Shown piece after piece: positions 21,901 to 32,234 of a stretch of 42,077 nt of DNA (position 1 is its first letter; each line of letters begins with the position of its first letter). Source of the stretch: Chromera velia. Lineage: Eukaryota; Sar; Chromeraceae. The notes beneath the pieces are model-generated. The model was not told the origin of the DNA, made no database searches, and saw only the letters and a program-made list of their open reading frames with translations. The DNA is taken from positions 1-42,077 of the forward strand of contig JAHBMJ010000716.1 of assembly GCA_018398765.1 (NCBI GenBank), written 5' to 3'. The translations under genes and the position numbers were made by a program.

Positions 21901-21971
21901 AGTACTGTAACATGCCGAGAAGCACGGGAGGCCAACAGACCTCCTCCCTCTTTGGGCAAACCCTGTAACAT
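14208..21971 (-). CDS. RAP-domain protein, about 1613 aa, probably an organellar RNA-binding factor
   Basis: Nine-exon model with matching phases (minus strand): A 21971-19602, B 19361-19250, C 18870-18799, D 18411-18167, E 17559-17398, F 17040-17002, G 16814-16575, I 16108-15115, J 14815-14208. Exon A starts at the first ATG and opens with a basic, Ser/Ala-rich stretch poor in acids, as in a mitochondrial or plastid presequence. Exons A-I are Leu/Ala-rich helical repeats (for example LREIRRLVQ, LPEYPLLALVKLLNFLL), as expected of FASTK/heptatricopeptide-like proteins. The C-terminus (about 1536-1600) shows a divergent RAP domain: VFSVDLLIP, then VRVNIGDLN, then TKERMLQTHSLSCELFHIP, matching the pattern S-x-D-[IL]-x-[IL]-P, then V-x-[IV]-x-G, then K-x-x-x-L and an I-P end. 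RAP proteins of alveolates bind organellar RNA, often fragmented rRNA. Exons C and F are the least certain. Exon F in this phase reads MLSLCLPWLKTFA. An upstream exon before 21971 cannot be excluded. Confidence 0.72.
16391..16551. repeat. (GT)n(TA)n(GT)n(GA)n compound microsatellite
   Basis: Lies in the intron between exons G and I of the RAP gene. It is simple sequence only. Confidence 0.95.
17590..17850. repeat. (GAA)n triplet tract in an intron, about 260 bp
   Basis: Near-pure GAA with occasional GCA and AAC units. In the sense of the host RAP gene it is (TTC)n, and it ends about 30 nt upstream of the exon E acceptor at 17560, so it serves as a giant polypyrimidine tract. The Glu-rich frame on the plus strand is a repeat artefact. 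Confidence 0.9.
18897..18953. repeat. (CA)n(GA)n microsatellite
   Basis: In the intron between exons B and C of the RAP gene, directly upstream (in gene sense) of the exon C acceptor. Confidence 0.9.
19174..19267. repeat. 26-bp direct repeat flanking a 42-bp palindrome at a splice donor
   Basis: The 26-bp unit starting TGCCTGACCTTCGAGAAGAC occurs at 19174-19199 and 19242-19267. Between them 19200-19241 is a hairpin with 12-bp arms GCATTTATTTTC and GAAAATAAATGC. The unit contains the exon B donor (GAAG|GTCAGG on the minus strand), so the donor exists twice, 68 bases apart. Confidence 0.85.
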
Positions 21972-23079
21972 GACCAAGTCTACTCCTAAAGACCGTGGAA
22001 TTACAACCACGTCTTGCAGAAAGGTCCCAAGTATTGCACTCTACAAGACCCCTAGAGCGAAGTCATCCATCTTTCCGCATATTGGTAGTGCTCTCCTCCC
22101 ACTTTTCAACGAGTCGTCGTCCATCATCCAAGGCGCATTCATTCAGGCGTGTCAGCCCATTGGGATAGCTAGGTTATCGAGCATGTGTGTATGCAATCTG
22201 AGATGGCTTTCTCAGAGTATCAGACTCTCAGTATTTATAATAACTTCGTCTGACACACCAATGCACAATCGATCACCGACTCACTGCATGGAGTACGTGA
22301 TTGGACCCGTCTCCTATCCGTCTCCTTCGGGCGTCTCCTTGCGATCCATGACGCACGCGATGACCCACGCGTGCATGAATCATTCTTGTCTTAAAAAAAA
22401 AAAAGGAAATAAATTTTAACATTCTTTTCTATTCACATGAATCACATCTGCTCTGTGTTTTTAGGCGTAGATTTTCAAATAGAAGAACTTTGGTTAGTCT
22501 TGGCACCGTCTTGCTTTGACATAAGAACAATCATGCATTATGTTTATTTCAATTTATCCATTCATTGATTCATGTTAATTCATGTTTGAACATCAGTTTT
22601 CTCTTATCTCGATTTGTTGGAGGTTTCCCTCTTAAGAGTTCACTCCCTATCACCTCCTCCATCAATCCTGTAGTGTACTGCAGTGAATCTGCATTTAGAT
22701 TTATAAAACTAACTAGAGCTAACTTCATATAGAAAGATTTTATTATGTTTCTTTACTTTTATCTCTATCTTTCAATTACAACATCTAATAAAAAAACACA
22801 ATGAAGAAAGGCATAGATTTTTTATTTTTATGACCTTCGATCAAATCCCCTAGTGTCACTAGAATAAAAGAGGGCTTGCATTACCACACAGGTGCAGTAA
22901 CTACCGGTATGGTCGGCGTGGGTCGCGAAGTGTATCAGCAACAGAGAAATTTTATATAAAAGGCGCATTAACATGTATATTTTCGCTTCATTCCTCTCTT
23001 TTAGATTCGCTGCCGCTCTGTCTGACGATGTTCGATCCTTGGTGAACTTTCCTTGATCAGCCACTCTCTTCCTTTCTGC
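21972..23079. other. Intergenic region between the RAP gene and GST
   Basis: Contains the RAP gene's 5' flank and, from about 22390 to 22830, an AT-rich stretch that includes the likely GST 3' flank. No third gene is supported. Confidence 0.5.
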
Positions 23080-25223
23080 CTACTTTCTTCTTCCGGGTTG
23101 AGCGTAGTAGGCGATCACTGAGGGAATCTGGTAGAACCTCTTGATGTACGCGTCTATGCAGGGGTACTTCTTCAAAACGTTCTTGTTGATCCCTGCAAAA
23201 AGAACAGAAACAGACCGAGGGAGAAAGAAAGAAACAAAGAAGCAGAAACAGAGACGGCACACACAAGAACAAACAGGAAGAATGCGTGAAGGAGTTTGAC
23301 ACTTTGCAATCCGCACCGGTGCCATGCTTTTCAGGAATGTAAGAAAGGCTGTTGGAGGCTTCCGATGGGCGACACGCACAGACCCAAACAGAAACAAACG
23401 GATCCAAAGACGCCCAGACACACATACAGTGCATGCAACAAATTTGATTTGCATCTGTCTGCGAGCAACCACATCAGACAGAAGAGAAGTAGGACGAGAA
23501 GCAGGCAGGCAGAACAGGTGGGCGTCGAAGGCGAATGAAAGAACTTCGCAGACAGACGCAAGACAAGCTCCCAGAACGGGCACAAAGCCAAGCAGGTTCA
23601 CCGAGTCTGTCTGAAAGCAGACCCGCACTCCGCCCCAACCCTCTCTGACTAAATTTTGTTTGTGGCGTGTACTGGATCGTGCGTTTTGGTTTCTCTTTTG
23701 CATAAGAAGGGGAGGGACCCTCTTCCACTTCGTCTCTTCTTTGTCGTCAAAAAAGCAAATCAATGGACAGGTCAAAAAAGTGCATTGACGGAACGCAACG
23801 AAAGGAAGGCAGATAATGAGGACATGCGCATATACGGGAATCAAGAGAGAATGGATTTTTGCCTTTATGAAGGAGAGGAAGTACGAGAAGCAGAACAGGA
23901 CGACCAGCGTGACTCCCCAAGAGACCGGGTGAGTCAGACAAAAGCTGGCAGACAGACGAGGACGCAGTTGATAACTGCCAGCAAAATTCTCTCTCTACTT
24001 CAAGGGAAGAGACGTTCCCTTCTTTGCCTAGGGAAGCACCATCGTTAGACCTTGAAGACCTCTGCTGCTTGTGCCACTCTCCCCCTGCAGACTCGGCCCG
24101 CCTGCTCCTCGTACGGCCTCTCTTCATTCGTTTGTGCACGTGCTTCATGCAGGTCCTGATTCTTTCCTTTTCTGAAGATCTGACTTACCCCCCCCCGCCT
24201 CCCACATTGACGTCTGAGGAACTTAAGCGACCGACCTTTGAGTGTGGTCACCCACTCCAGTCGTGACACAATGATGAAGTCCGCAATTGTCGGTTCTGCG
24301 GTGTGTGCAATCCACTCGCCCCGAGCCTTCGCGATTCGACTTTCAAAATTTGCTGCGCACACAGAAGAAGAAGAAGAAAACTTTTTCCACATCTGACCTC
24401 ACTCAGCAACAATCGCTGGCAGCTCCACAGATCCACTCACAAGAGTCCTGCCGGCACTTCAAAGGATCACCAAAATGCAAACCGCGGCAAAAAAGAGACT
24501 GTTTGGGATTTTTGACGTTGCAACGATTATGACCGCACTACAGGAGGCAAATGCGACAGCAGCGCTGATGTGTTTGTTTCGCCTTTTATTTTGAATGAAG
24601 GAGCCACTCAACTGATATACGCATACATGTGCAGAAACCCTCCCGCCGACATCCCATTTATGCAAACTCTTTATAGCACCCCCGTCCCCCCAGAACCTGT
24701 GAGGCACAAGGCAGTGAATTAATCGGAGAGGAAACAACACGCAATTTCGGCCGACTGCCCCACGCACACATCACCTACCCAAGTGCCTTGGAAGGATGTA
24801 GTCATTGATGGTTTTGATGATCACTGCGTGTGCAGACTCTTCATTTTCAGGCTCTCCCAGGCAGTCAAAGCCCCGGTCTGCCTTCTCCTCCAAAACAGTC
24901 AGCCCCATGGCCATGTCCTCCGCCTGCTCGATCAACGCATCCACTGCCGCTCCTTGCAGAGGGTCGTCTGGGTAGAGGCCCGAGGTCCTTCCGATGTATC
25001 TCGCAATGGCGGTTGCAGATATCAGAACATTGGTGCCATCAACAACAAGAGAAGGAACCTCCAAATGGCTGAAAGCTCCCGACTTTTTTTTCGTAAAGAG
25101 GTCTCTGTCTAGGCGTACGTCTTCGAAAGGCAACTGGGCGTGATGCATGAGGAGACGGAGAGGCTCTCCTGTTCCCTTCGCGTCGAAATAAAAAAACCGG
25201 AGCTTCGGCTTCTCATCCGGCAT
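23080..25223 (-). CDS. Glutathione S-transferase, sigma-like, 224 aa
   Basis: Three exons, minus strand: 25223-24779, 24352-24236, 23192-23080, all junctions in phase 1. The thioredoxin-like N-terminal domain reads LRFFYFDAKGTGEPLRLL, with a Tyr in the catalytic position (Y12), then EVPSLVVDG with the cis-Pro of the fold, then ISATAIARYIGRTSGLYPD, the glutathione-binding SxxAI segment. The usual Gln before it is Ile here. The all-helical C-terminal domain includes EPTIADFIIVSRLEWV, the N-capping S/T-x-x-D motif, and ends YPCIDAYIKRFYQIPSVIAYY. Length is normal for cytosolic GSTs (about 200-225). The enzyme conjugates glutathione to electrophiles or reduces peroxides; sigma-like members may also act in prostanoid metabolism, which cannot be inferred here. 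Donors are GTAGGT and GTCGGT; acceptors are TGCGCAG and TTTTGCAG. The ATG lies 806 bases from the divergent CFAP70 ATG. Confidence 0.9.
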
Positions 25224-26029
25224 GGTTTTAAATCAGCCTTCCTCCGATTAACGTGAACAGGCTCACTTTCAGGAGGCACCACTGTGGATAATGCTGTTAC
25301 GGACAGCGACGCCGAGCGGAAGCTATTCCGTGCACGACGGAGTCGATTTGTCAAAAGTCAACTTGATTAAGCGTGTGACCTAAATACAGTCTTCGGTCGA
25401 TGCAACCTATGATTTGATGAGCAGACGGACGATCAGATGGAGGGGCCAGGAAGGTTGAAACAGTCGTGGAGGCACTCGAGGGTCCGACATGGGTCCGACA
25501 GCTTTTCAACGCAAATCGATCTGTCTGCATGATGGTCGATGTGCCAGCATGTGGCAGCATGCCCCGGCACGAGTGCCGCGCCGCGCACGAAGTCGGCCCA
25601 CAGTTTCGGAACTTTTGGTGCATGCATGGTCGGACCCCGCGATCGAAGCCATTGCATGGATTCATATATGGATTTGTTTAATTGTAGACCACGGGTCGTT
25701 GTGCGTTCGATCCTGCAATCATTGTCATTCAATGTCGGATCTGAAAAGTCGAAGAAGCAGTCTAGTCAGTGATCGAGGCCCACCTGCGTCGTTGAAATGG
25801 CAAACAGTTTGACACCGGCTCGCAAAGCCCCCCAATGAGACTCTGATTGGATAGGCTTCGTGTCTTTCTTCTGGTGTTGCTTTACGGCAACACCTCACCG
25901 CAACAGACGTACTCTCCATCGGGCTTGTCAGAGAGAGATTGAGTGAGGCCGTTCTGGGTTTGTCCGTTCACCCCTTTCCTTCCGGGATCTCGCTATTCTT
26001 GCGACGCCTTCTCTTTCTGAACGATCGCG
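25224..26029. promoter_or_regulatory. Divergent intergenic region between GST and CFAP70
   Basis: 806 bases must hold both promoters. No TATA box is clearly placed. A GTGCATGCATGG motif occurs at about 25619. Several frames are open by chance but none has a domain. Confidence 0.45.
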
Positions 26030-28729
26030 ATGGCGCAACCAGGGGAGGATGCTCAAAATTTGGGAAACCCTGCTGAAGAATTCCCAGTCTTCAACATTGA
26101 GGTTCGTGAGAAGAGGGGGATGGGAAGGATTGGAAGCGGGAAACAACCAGACGCTTCAGAAATAAGAGAACGTGTACGTGATGGAAGAAAGAGATATAGA
26201 ATATCAACGTCAACAGTAGGAAGGATACCAAAAAGAGAAAGCATGGCAGACTGAGATGCGTATCTGAGCTTCTCTCAAGTGATACCAACTATGCTTGGGC
26301 TGTTCTGTCACCTGACCCAGCCACTGCCTCCGCTTTGTTTCCCACGCTGTCTGACCACTTCCTGATTTCAGGTATTTCGGGTTTGGAACCTTCCACGGGA
26401 CCTCGCAACGACAGTCCAACTCTCAGGTGTGTTTGCCTGCTATGTCTGGTCTTCTTTACTTGCGTGTCATTTCTCCATGAGACCACGCATCCAAAGCGCC
26501 CCTACTGCTCTCTGGTTTTCGCGGTTCTTCCTGTCTTTCTCTAAACGCCTTCATGTGACCACATCATCATCCATGTGCGCTCATGTAGCTCCACAGAATT
26601 TGCAGATGTAAAGTCTCTAGCGAGGTGAGATACGAAGACAGATAGAGAGGCTCTACAGTCACCAGAAAGACAATCAGTCCCTTATTATTCTATCCGCCTG
26701 CGCTCTCAGACACATGCATACGTTTGTTGATGCTCTCTCTTCATCCCATCTATCTGTGCGTTCTGATTTGTTAACGTCTTGATCGTATACGCGCAGGATT
26801 CACCCCATCGGTTCTGACCTCGCAGAAGACAGAGCCCAGCAGCGAGCCGGTCAGTGGACGCAGTAGCTCACTTTCTCTTCCCCCCCCCCCTCGTTCTCAC
26901 AAATACACCCCGAGGCAAGCAAGAAGAAGAGGAGAGAGGGAAGGGCCCCTTCCGTCGCCCTGACGGACTCGCAGACCAAGAGGGTCTGCCTGAGTGACGC
27001 CTCGTGACCATACCAACCAGACAGGATTATCAAAGCGTGCCGAATCGAAAATCTTGTTGCAAAGCCAGTGCGGGGGACCGAGTTGTCAAAGGGATTCCGC
27101 CCTCTGTTTTCGTTTTTATCATCCCTTGACTGTTCCTCTCCCTGCACGACGCAATGAATGAATGAATGAATTAATGAATGAATCTCTCCACCTCGCCCTG
27201 CTTGTCTTCCCCGCAGGGCCCGTTTCTTTTCGATGGAGAGAACAAAAACGTGGAGGTGCCTTTCAAGGACGGTCAGTCAGTCAGTCAGTCAGTCGACCGG
27301 TCAGTCTGAATCCCATGACGTCTTTGCAACTCCTCTGTGTACGTTCGCGCATTCGTTCCTCCCTTGGAGTCTCTTCTCTTTGTACTCTCCTGTTCTTAAT
27401 GTCTCTCTCCCTCAAAGAAGGTGACTTTCTTTTTTGATTTGGGAACCTTCCAGCGTATCAGTCATACGCCTTTCCACAACAGCTCTCCTCCCGCCCTGTT
27501 GATGCAAGCAGTGCCAGAGGAAGCCTTGCTGGACCGGATCGTCACTCAGCCTCTGGTCGTCACCGTCCTGGATTCATCGGCAGGAGGGAACGTCGACGTC
27601 AGTCCGTCCGTCCGTCTGTCCCTCAGGGGGGGTGCAGTTAGTTCAGTTGATTCACTTCACTAGACTTTCTGTCTCGTGGAGCTTTCGTCGCTAATGTTGT
27701 CGGCATAAGTTTGGGCTGCAAGGTCCTCATCTTTCTTTCTTCTCATTACCTTCCTGCCCAAATCGCCAAACTCTCCCGTCTCTCTACTGCTCCCCGATGT
27801 CGCATGCGTGTGTGTGTGTATGTGTGTGTGTTGATCTGTATGTGTTTGCAGGAACAACCACAAATCGGCAAATGCAAAATCGACCTTTCTCACTTGATTC
27901 ATGGCGACACTGCGCTAGAAGAGACCAGGTTCCACGTTCCCCTCACTCCAACATACGACGCCATGTGGGATGAGCCTCTGCCTCCTGCAGGGGCGGCAGG
28001 GGAGGGGGAAGCTCAAGCAGGTGCTACAGAGGGGGGGGCAGAGGCAGCTACTCGTCAGTCTGACCATTTGTTTTACTGTTGGCTTCCACACTTGTTGCTT
28101 CCCTTTGCGGAGTCAAGTGATCACATTCGCGCATATTCTTTCTTTTTTTCATATTTCATTCGTGTCAGAGTTTCTGTATCCTGTCAGATGCCGCCAGCTG
28201 GCCGCAAAGCCATCATGTATTTCTGCCGGTCGAACAGTCAGAGTCATTCAGATGCGCCCACATAAACAGAAACACACACACACACACACAGGGAGGGGAT
28301 GAGAGCGAGGGAAAGACAGAAAGCGGGAAAACGGGGGAAAGTGAGAGGGCGGCCTCTTTGTACCACTTTCACCATTGCTATCACTGTAGTCGCACTGAGC
28401 ACTCTGTCGTTCTTCCCCTCCTTTCCCCTCTGCCCTCTGCCTGCAGCGGAAGCGGAGCCACGTGAACGTCAGTCCGTCCGAAGAGAGTTCTCTTTTTCTG
28501 TTCTTCGCTGACCTGCAGCATGTCATTCCTTCTTCTTCCTTCGGCTGATCGGGTTTGTTTGGGGAACCTTGCCAGACGTTCAGATTCAAACTTCGAAAAC
28601 GCAGAAGTGGCGCTCGCAGAAGTGCTTCGAAATGCGCACGCAAATGCTTCTGTCTATCTGTCTGTCTGTCTGTCTGTTTTGTCTGTTGTGTTCATGAAGA
28701 AAAGGAGGGAGAAGAAGAAGAAACATATA

Positions 28730-28764
<35 letters not shown>

Positions 28765-28808
28765 CATGTGTGTCCATGAAGAAAAGAAGGGAGAAGAAGA
28801 AACATATA

Positions 28809-28842
<34 letters not shown>

Positions 28843-28999
28843 TTCTTGTCTTGAATGGAAGCAGCAGAGGAGTAGCGTGTGAAACCAGTGATCACGTGAA
28901 AGTCCGTCGGGAGGTGGAGAGGCAAGCGGCGCTTAACTCTCACCTTTCGGGCCCCCTGCCCACGCTGTTTGATTGTTGGTGCTGTTCTTTTGTCTTTGT

Positions 29000-29031
<32 letters not shown>

Positions 29032-29094
29032 TTCTTTCTTTCTTTCTTTCTTTCTTTCTTTTCTTTCTTTCTTTCTTTCTTTCTTTTCTTTCGT

Positions 29095-29126
<32 letters not shown>

Positions 29127-29178
29127 TTTGTCTGTTGTGTTCATGAAGAAAAGGAGGGAGAAGAAGAAGAAATATATA

Positions 29179-29236
<58 letters not shown>

Positions 29237-31517
29237 GTATATAGTCTGTGTGTGTATATAGTCTGTCTGTGTATTTTGTTTGTTCTTCTCTCCACATGCA
29301 GGCTTGATGACGGAAGTGGAGATCCGCGTGACCACAGGGCGTCTGTTGGGGCCCCCAGAAGACAGAAAGGACTGGAACGTGCTTAGCGTCAAGGTGAGTG
29401 AGTGTGTGGGGGGAGGGCTGTGAGTGAGTCAATGAATGGAGACACAAATGAATGAAAACCCATTCATCAGGAGGAGGAGAACGGCATCACACATGCAGCC
29501 AGAAAAGAAGAGGGCAGAGAGAGAAACGTGTCGACAGTGGAGTGAAGACATTCAAGGCAGAGCAGAGAGAGAAAGTGAGATAGATAGCCGAACAAACAAA
29601 CAACAGAGAGAGAGAGAGAGAGAGGCAAAAAGTCAAAACCCACAGGTACTTCTCGCCGCTTCAAACTTGTTCCAAGAGTGGGTACCTTGATAGATCAGCG
29701 TTTCATGCAAATTTCCTTTTTTGTTTGCAGGCTGTGGGTGCGTATGCTTTACCTGCAACTCTCTCTTCTTACGGAGTCTTGAACGACGACCCGGAGACCC
29801 ACCCTTTTGCATACACGGTACGTCACCTAAATGATCGGCTGGCGGAAATGAGTCGGAGAAGCTGTGGCTTTTTTGAGAGACGCTTTTCGTCCCTAGAGAT
29901 ACTGAAAAACTTTCTTTCTTTTTTGGGGGGGGCGTCGGGTGTGATGGAAGCAAGAGGAGTCGAAGTTTTTGAAAATTTTTCTGAATCTCTTCTCCTCTTA
30001 TTTCCCTCCTTCATCTCTCCGTCTCCTCCTGCATTTGTCTCTCGATCAGATCCGCACGTTGGGCACAAAAGTGGGTGAGGGCACTCTGGTTCGGTCTGTG
30101 GTGGACTCTCTCAACAACGGTCGGTCTTTCTCTCTGTCTGTCAGTGAGTGAGTGAGTCAGCGGAGCGGCATCAATTCGTGGGTGTGCTTGTTCTTTTTGT
30201 TGTTTCTCTCGATCAATTGGAGCGATGTGAGGCTCCTCATACACTTCACTCCAGAGGCTCCGAATTTGGGTGGGCGTGAGACGTTACCACTTCTGCTCAG
30301 TCTTACCTCTGGATTCGTTTCGTGGATGTGTGCTAGCAGAGGTGCTGCAATGCTGGCAATCTGCAATATATTTGCTGTCTTCACATTTCTTTGGGCTTTT
30401 CCCTCTTTTTTCTTCTGCAGAGAAGAAAAATGTTCCGCAGGCCGGCAAAGGAGCGAAGAAGAGCCCTGCCGAGCTTGAGGCTGAACAGGCCGAGTTCGAA
30501 GCGAAAGTGAAGGAGATCGACGAAGAATTGGAGAGAATTGAAGGTGCGTTTGGAAGTCGGTGCGCTTGTGTCGGGTGGGCTAGGATGAGGCGATCTGCAA
30601 ATTGGTTGAGAATGAAGACGCTGCTCTTTGGTCACTTTAATTTGCTCTCTCTCTCTGGCTGGCTTTGTGTGTGTTGACCTTTTGTCCATTCTTCCCTCTC
30701 TGCAGCGAGCTTGAACGATGAGAGCATCGGAGAGGAAGAAAAACGAAAACTGGCAGCAGGTGCGTGAGCGTGAAGGGGTCATGTTCTCTGACTCTTCGCC
30801 TCCAACATTTTTTGTATTCTGTTCCTAGGTCTGATACATAAATCCAGAAGGAGCGGTGCTGATTTTTGTCAAAGTATCACCCACAGGGGAGCTTGAACGG
30901 ATCTCGAGAGGACGACAGGCAGACAGGCAAATTGTATACTGGAGAAGCATAAAAGGGGGCCAATGGTCATTCAGCACGCTTGCAGCAAAGAGACAGAAGA
31001 CGGGAGAACGGATAGAGAGAGTTCCGTGTTTCGTGACTGGAGTTTGCTCTTTGTATTTTCTCTTTTTGATCTAGGAGTTCTTCAACTGTGTACGCATCGT
31101 TTATTCTTTCCCCTTTCATTTGCAAACCCACTCGTTGGTTCCACTTGAATACGTGTCCCCACCCCCTCCCTCCCTCCCTGCCTTCCTGGCTGCCTGAAGA
31201 GTACTCCAAACTTCGGATCATCTGGAACTCCCCTGGAGGGAACCAGATGGAAGTCTATAGGGGAAGACAGGTGAGGGAGGACGGGGGGGGAGACGTAGGG
31301 GGGTATTTTTGGAAGTGGAAAAGAGCAGAGGGGGGAGAGAGACACCAGCAACATTTCTGTCGCATGCTGGTTGCCTCTGCTGTTTGAGACCCTTTTCGTC
31401 TTTTTGATCGAGGTAGGAGGCAGAGAGATCGCGTTGGGGAGATGGAGAACTGGCAGACACGTCCCTCGTCACTCACTCACTCTCCAATGCAGGGGGTGAA
31501 TGGAAGGATCACACATA

Positions 31518-31548
<31 letters not shown>

Positions 31549-31569
31549 TGAATGGAAGGATCACACACA

Positions 31570-31623
<54 letters not shown>

Positions 31624-32174
31624 CGCATGAGAACGCAAAAGAAGAGAGAGAGCATCAATGTCCTGTTTTGGCACCGTCAGCGGGCCCTCAATGGCATCCT
31701 GTCTCTCTTGAGATGTCTCTCGAGAAATCCTTCCTGTTGTTCTGGGTCCCTCCTTGCAATGCAACAACTGCTCGACGACGTCTGTGCTTGCAGTTTCTCC
31801 AAAACTTCCAGACAATGCTCGACCGCCAGGGAGGGGTCTGGGTGTACTTCTATCCTAGGCCCAAGGCACAGGCACCGGAGGCGGTGAGTCAAAGGACGTT
31901 TGTGAAATCTGTTTCGAAAGGAGGATGGTTTCCTTTTTTTCTCCTCCCGCTCTACTTCCCCTGCTTATGAGCAAACTGCATACATCCCTGACCTTCGCTT
32001 CTGTCTTTAAATTTACATAATCTGGTCTGGTCAAGTTTTTTCTTTTTTCTTTGCTCATCGAGGCGCCTTTTTCTGGTTCTTCAGTTCCTTCGATTGGGTG
32101 ACGCCGTCTCCCTCCTGATTTCTTTTTTTGCTCCTTCCATCCTTTGCTGTACATGTTTTTTGTTTTGCGTGTGT

Positions 32175-32234
<60 letters not shown>

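Noticed and set aside
20144-21910. Plus-strand frames of 150-300 codons
   Set aside because: Antisense to the 2.4-kb exon A of the RAP gene, whose minus frame is in phase with eight further exons; the plus frames show no domain.
28649-28850. CRISPR-like array
   Set aside because: Units are (CTGT)n simple repeats without unique spacers, in a eukaryotic intron.
28692-29447. Lys/Glu/Arg-rich minus-strand frame
   Set aside because: Arises from (CTTT)n and (CTGT)n repeats in CFAP70 intron 7.
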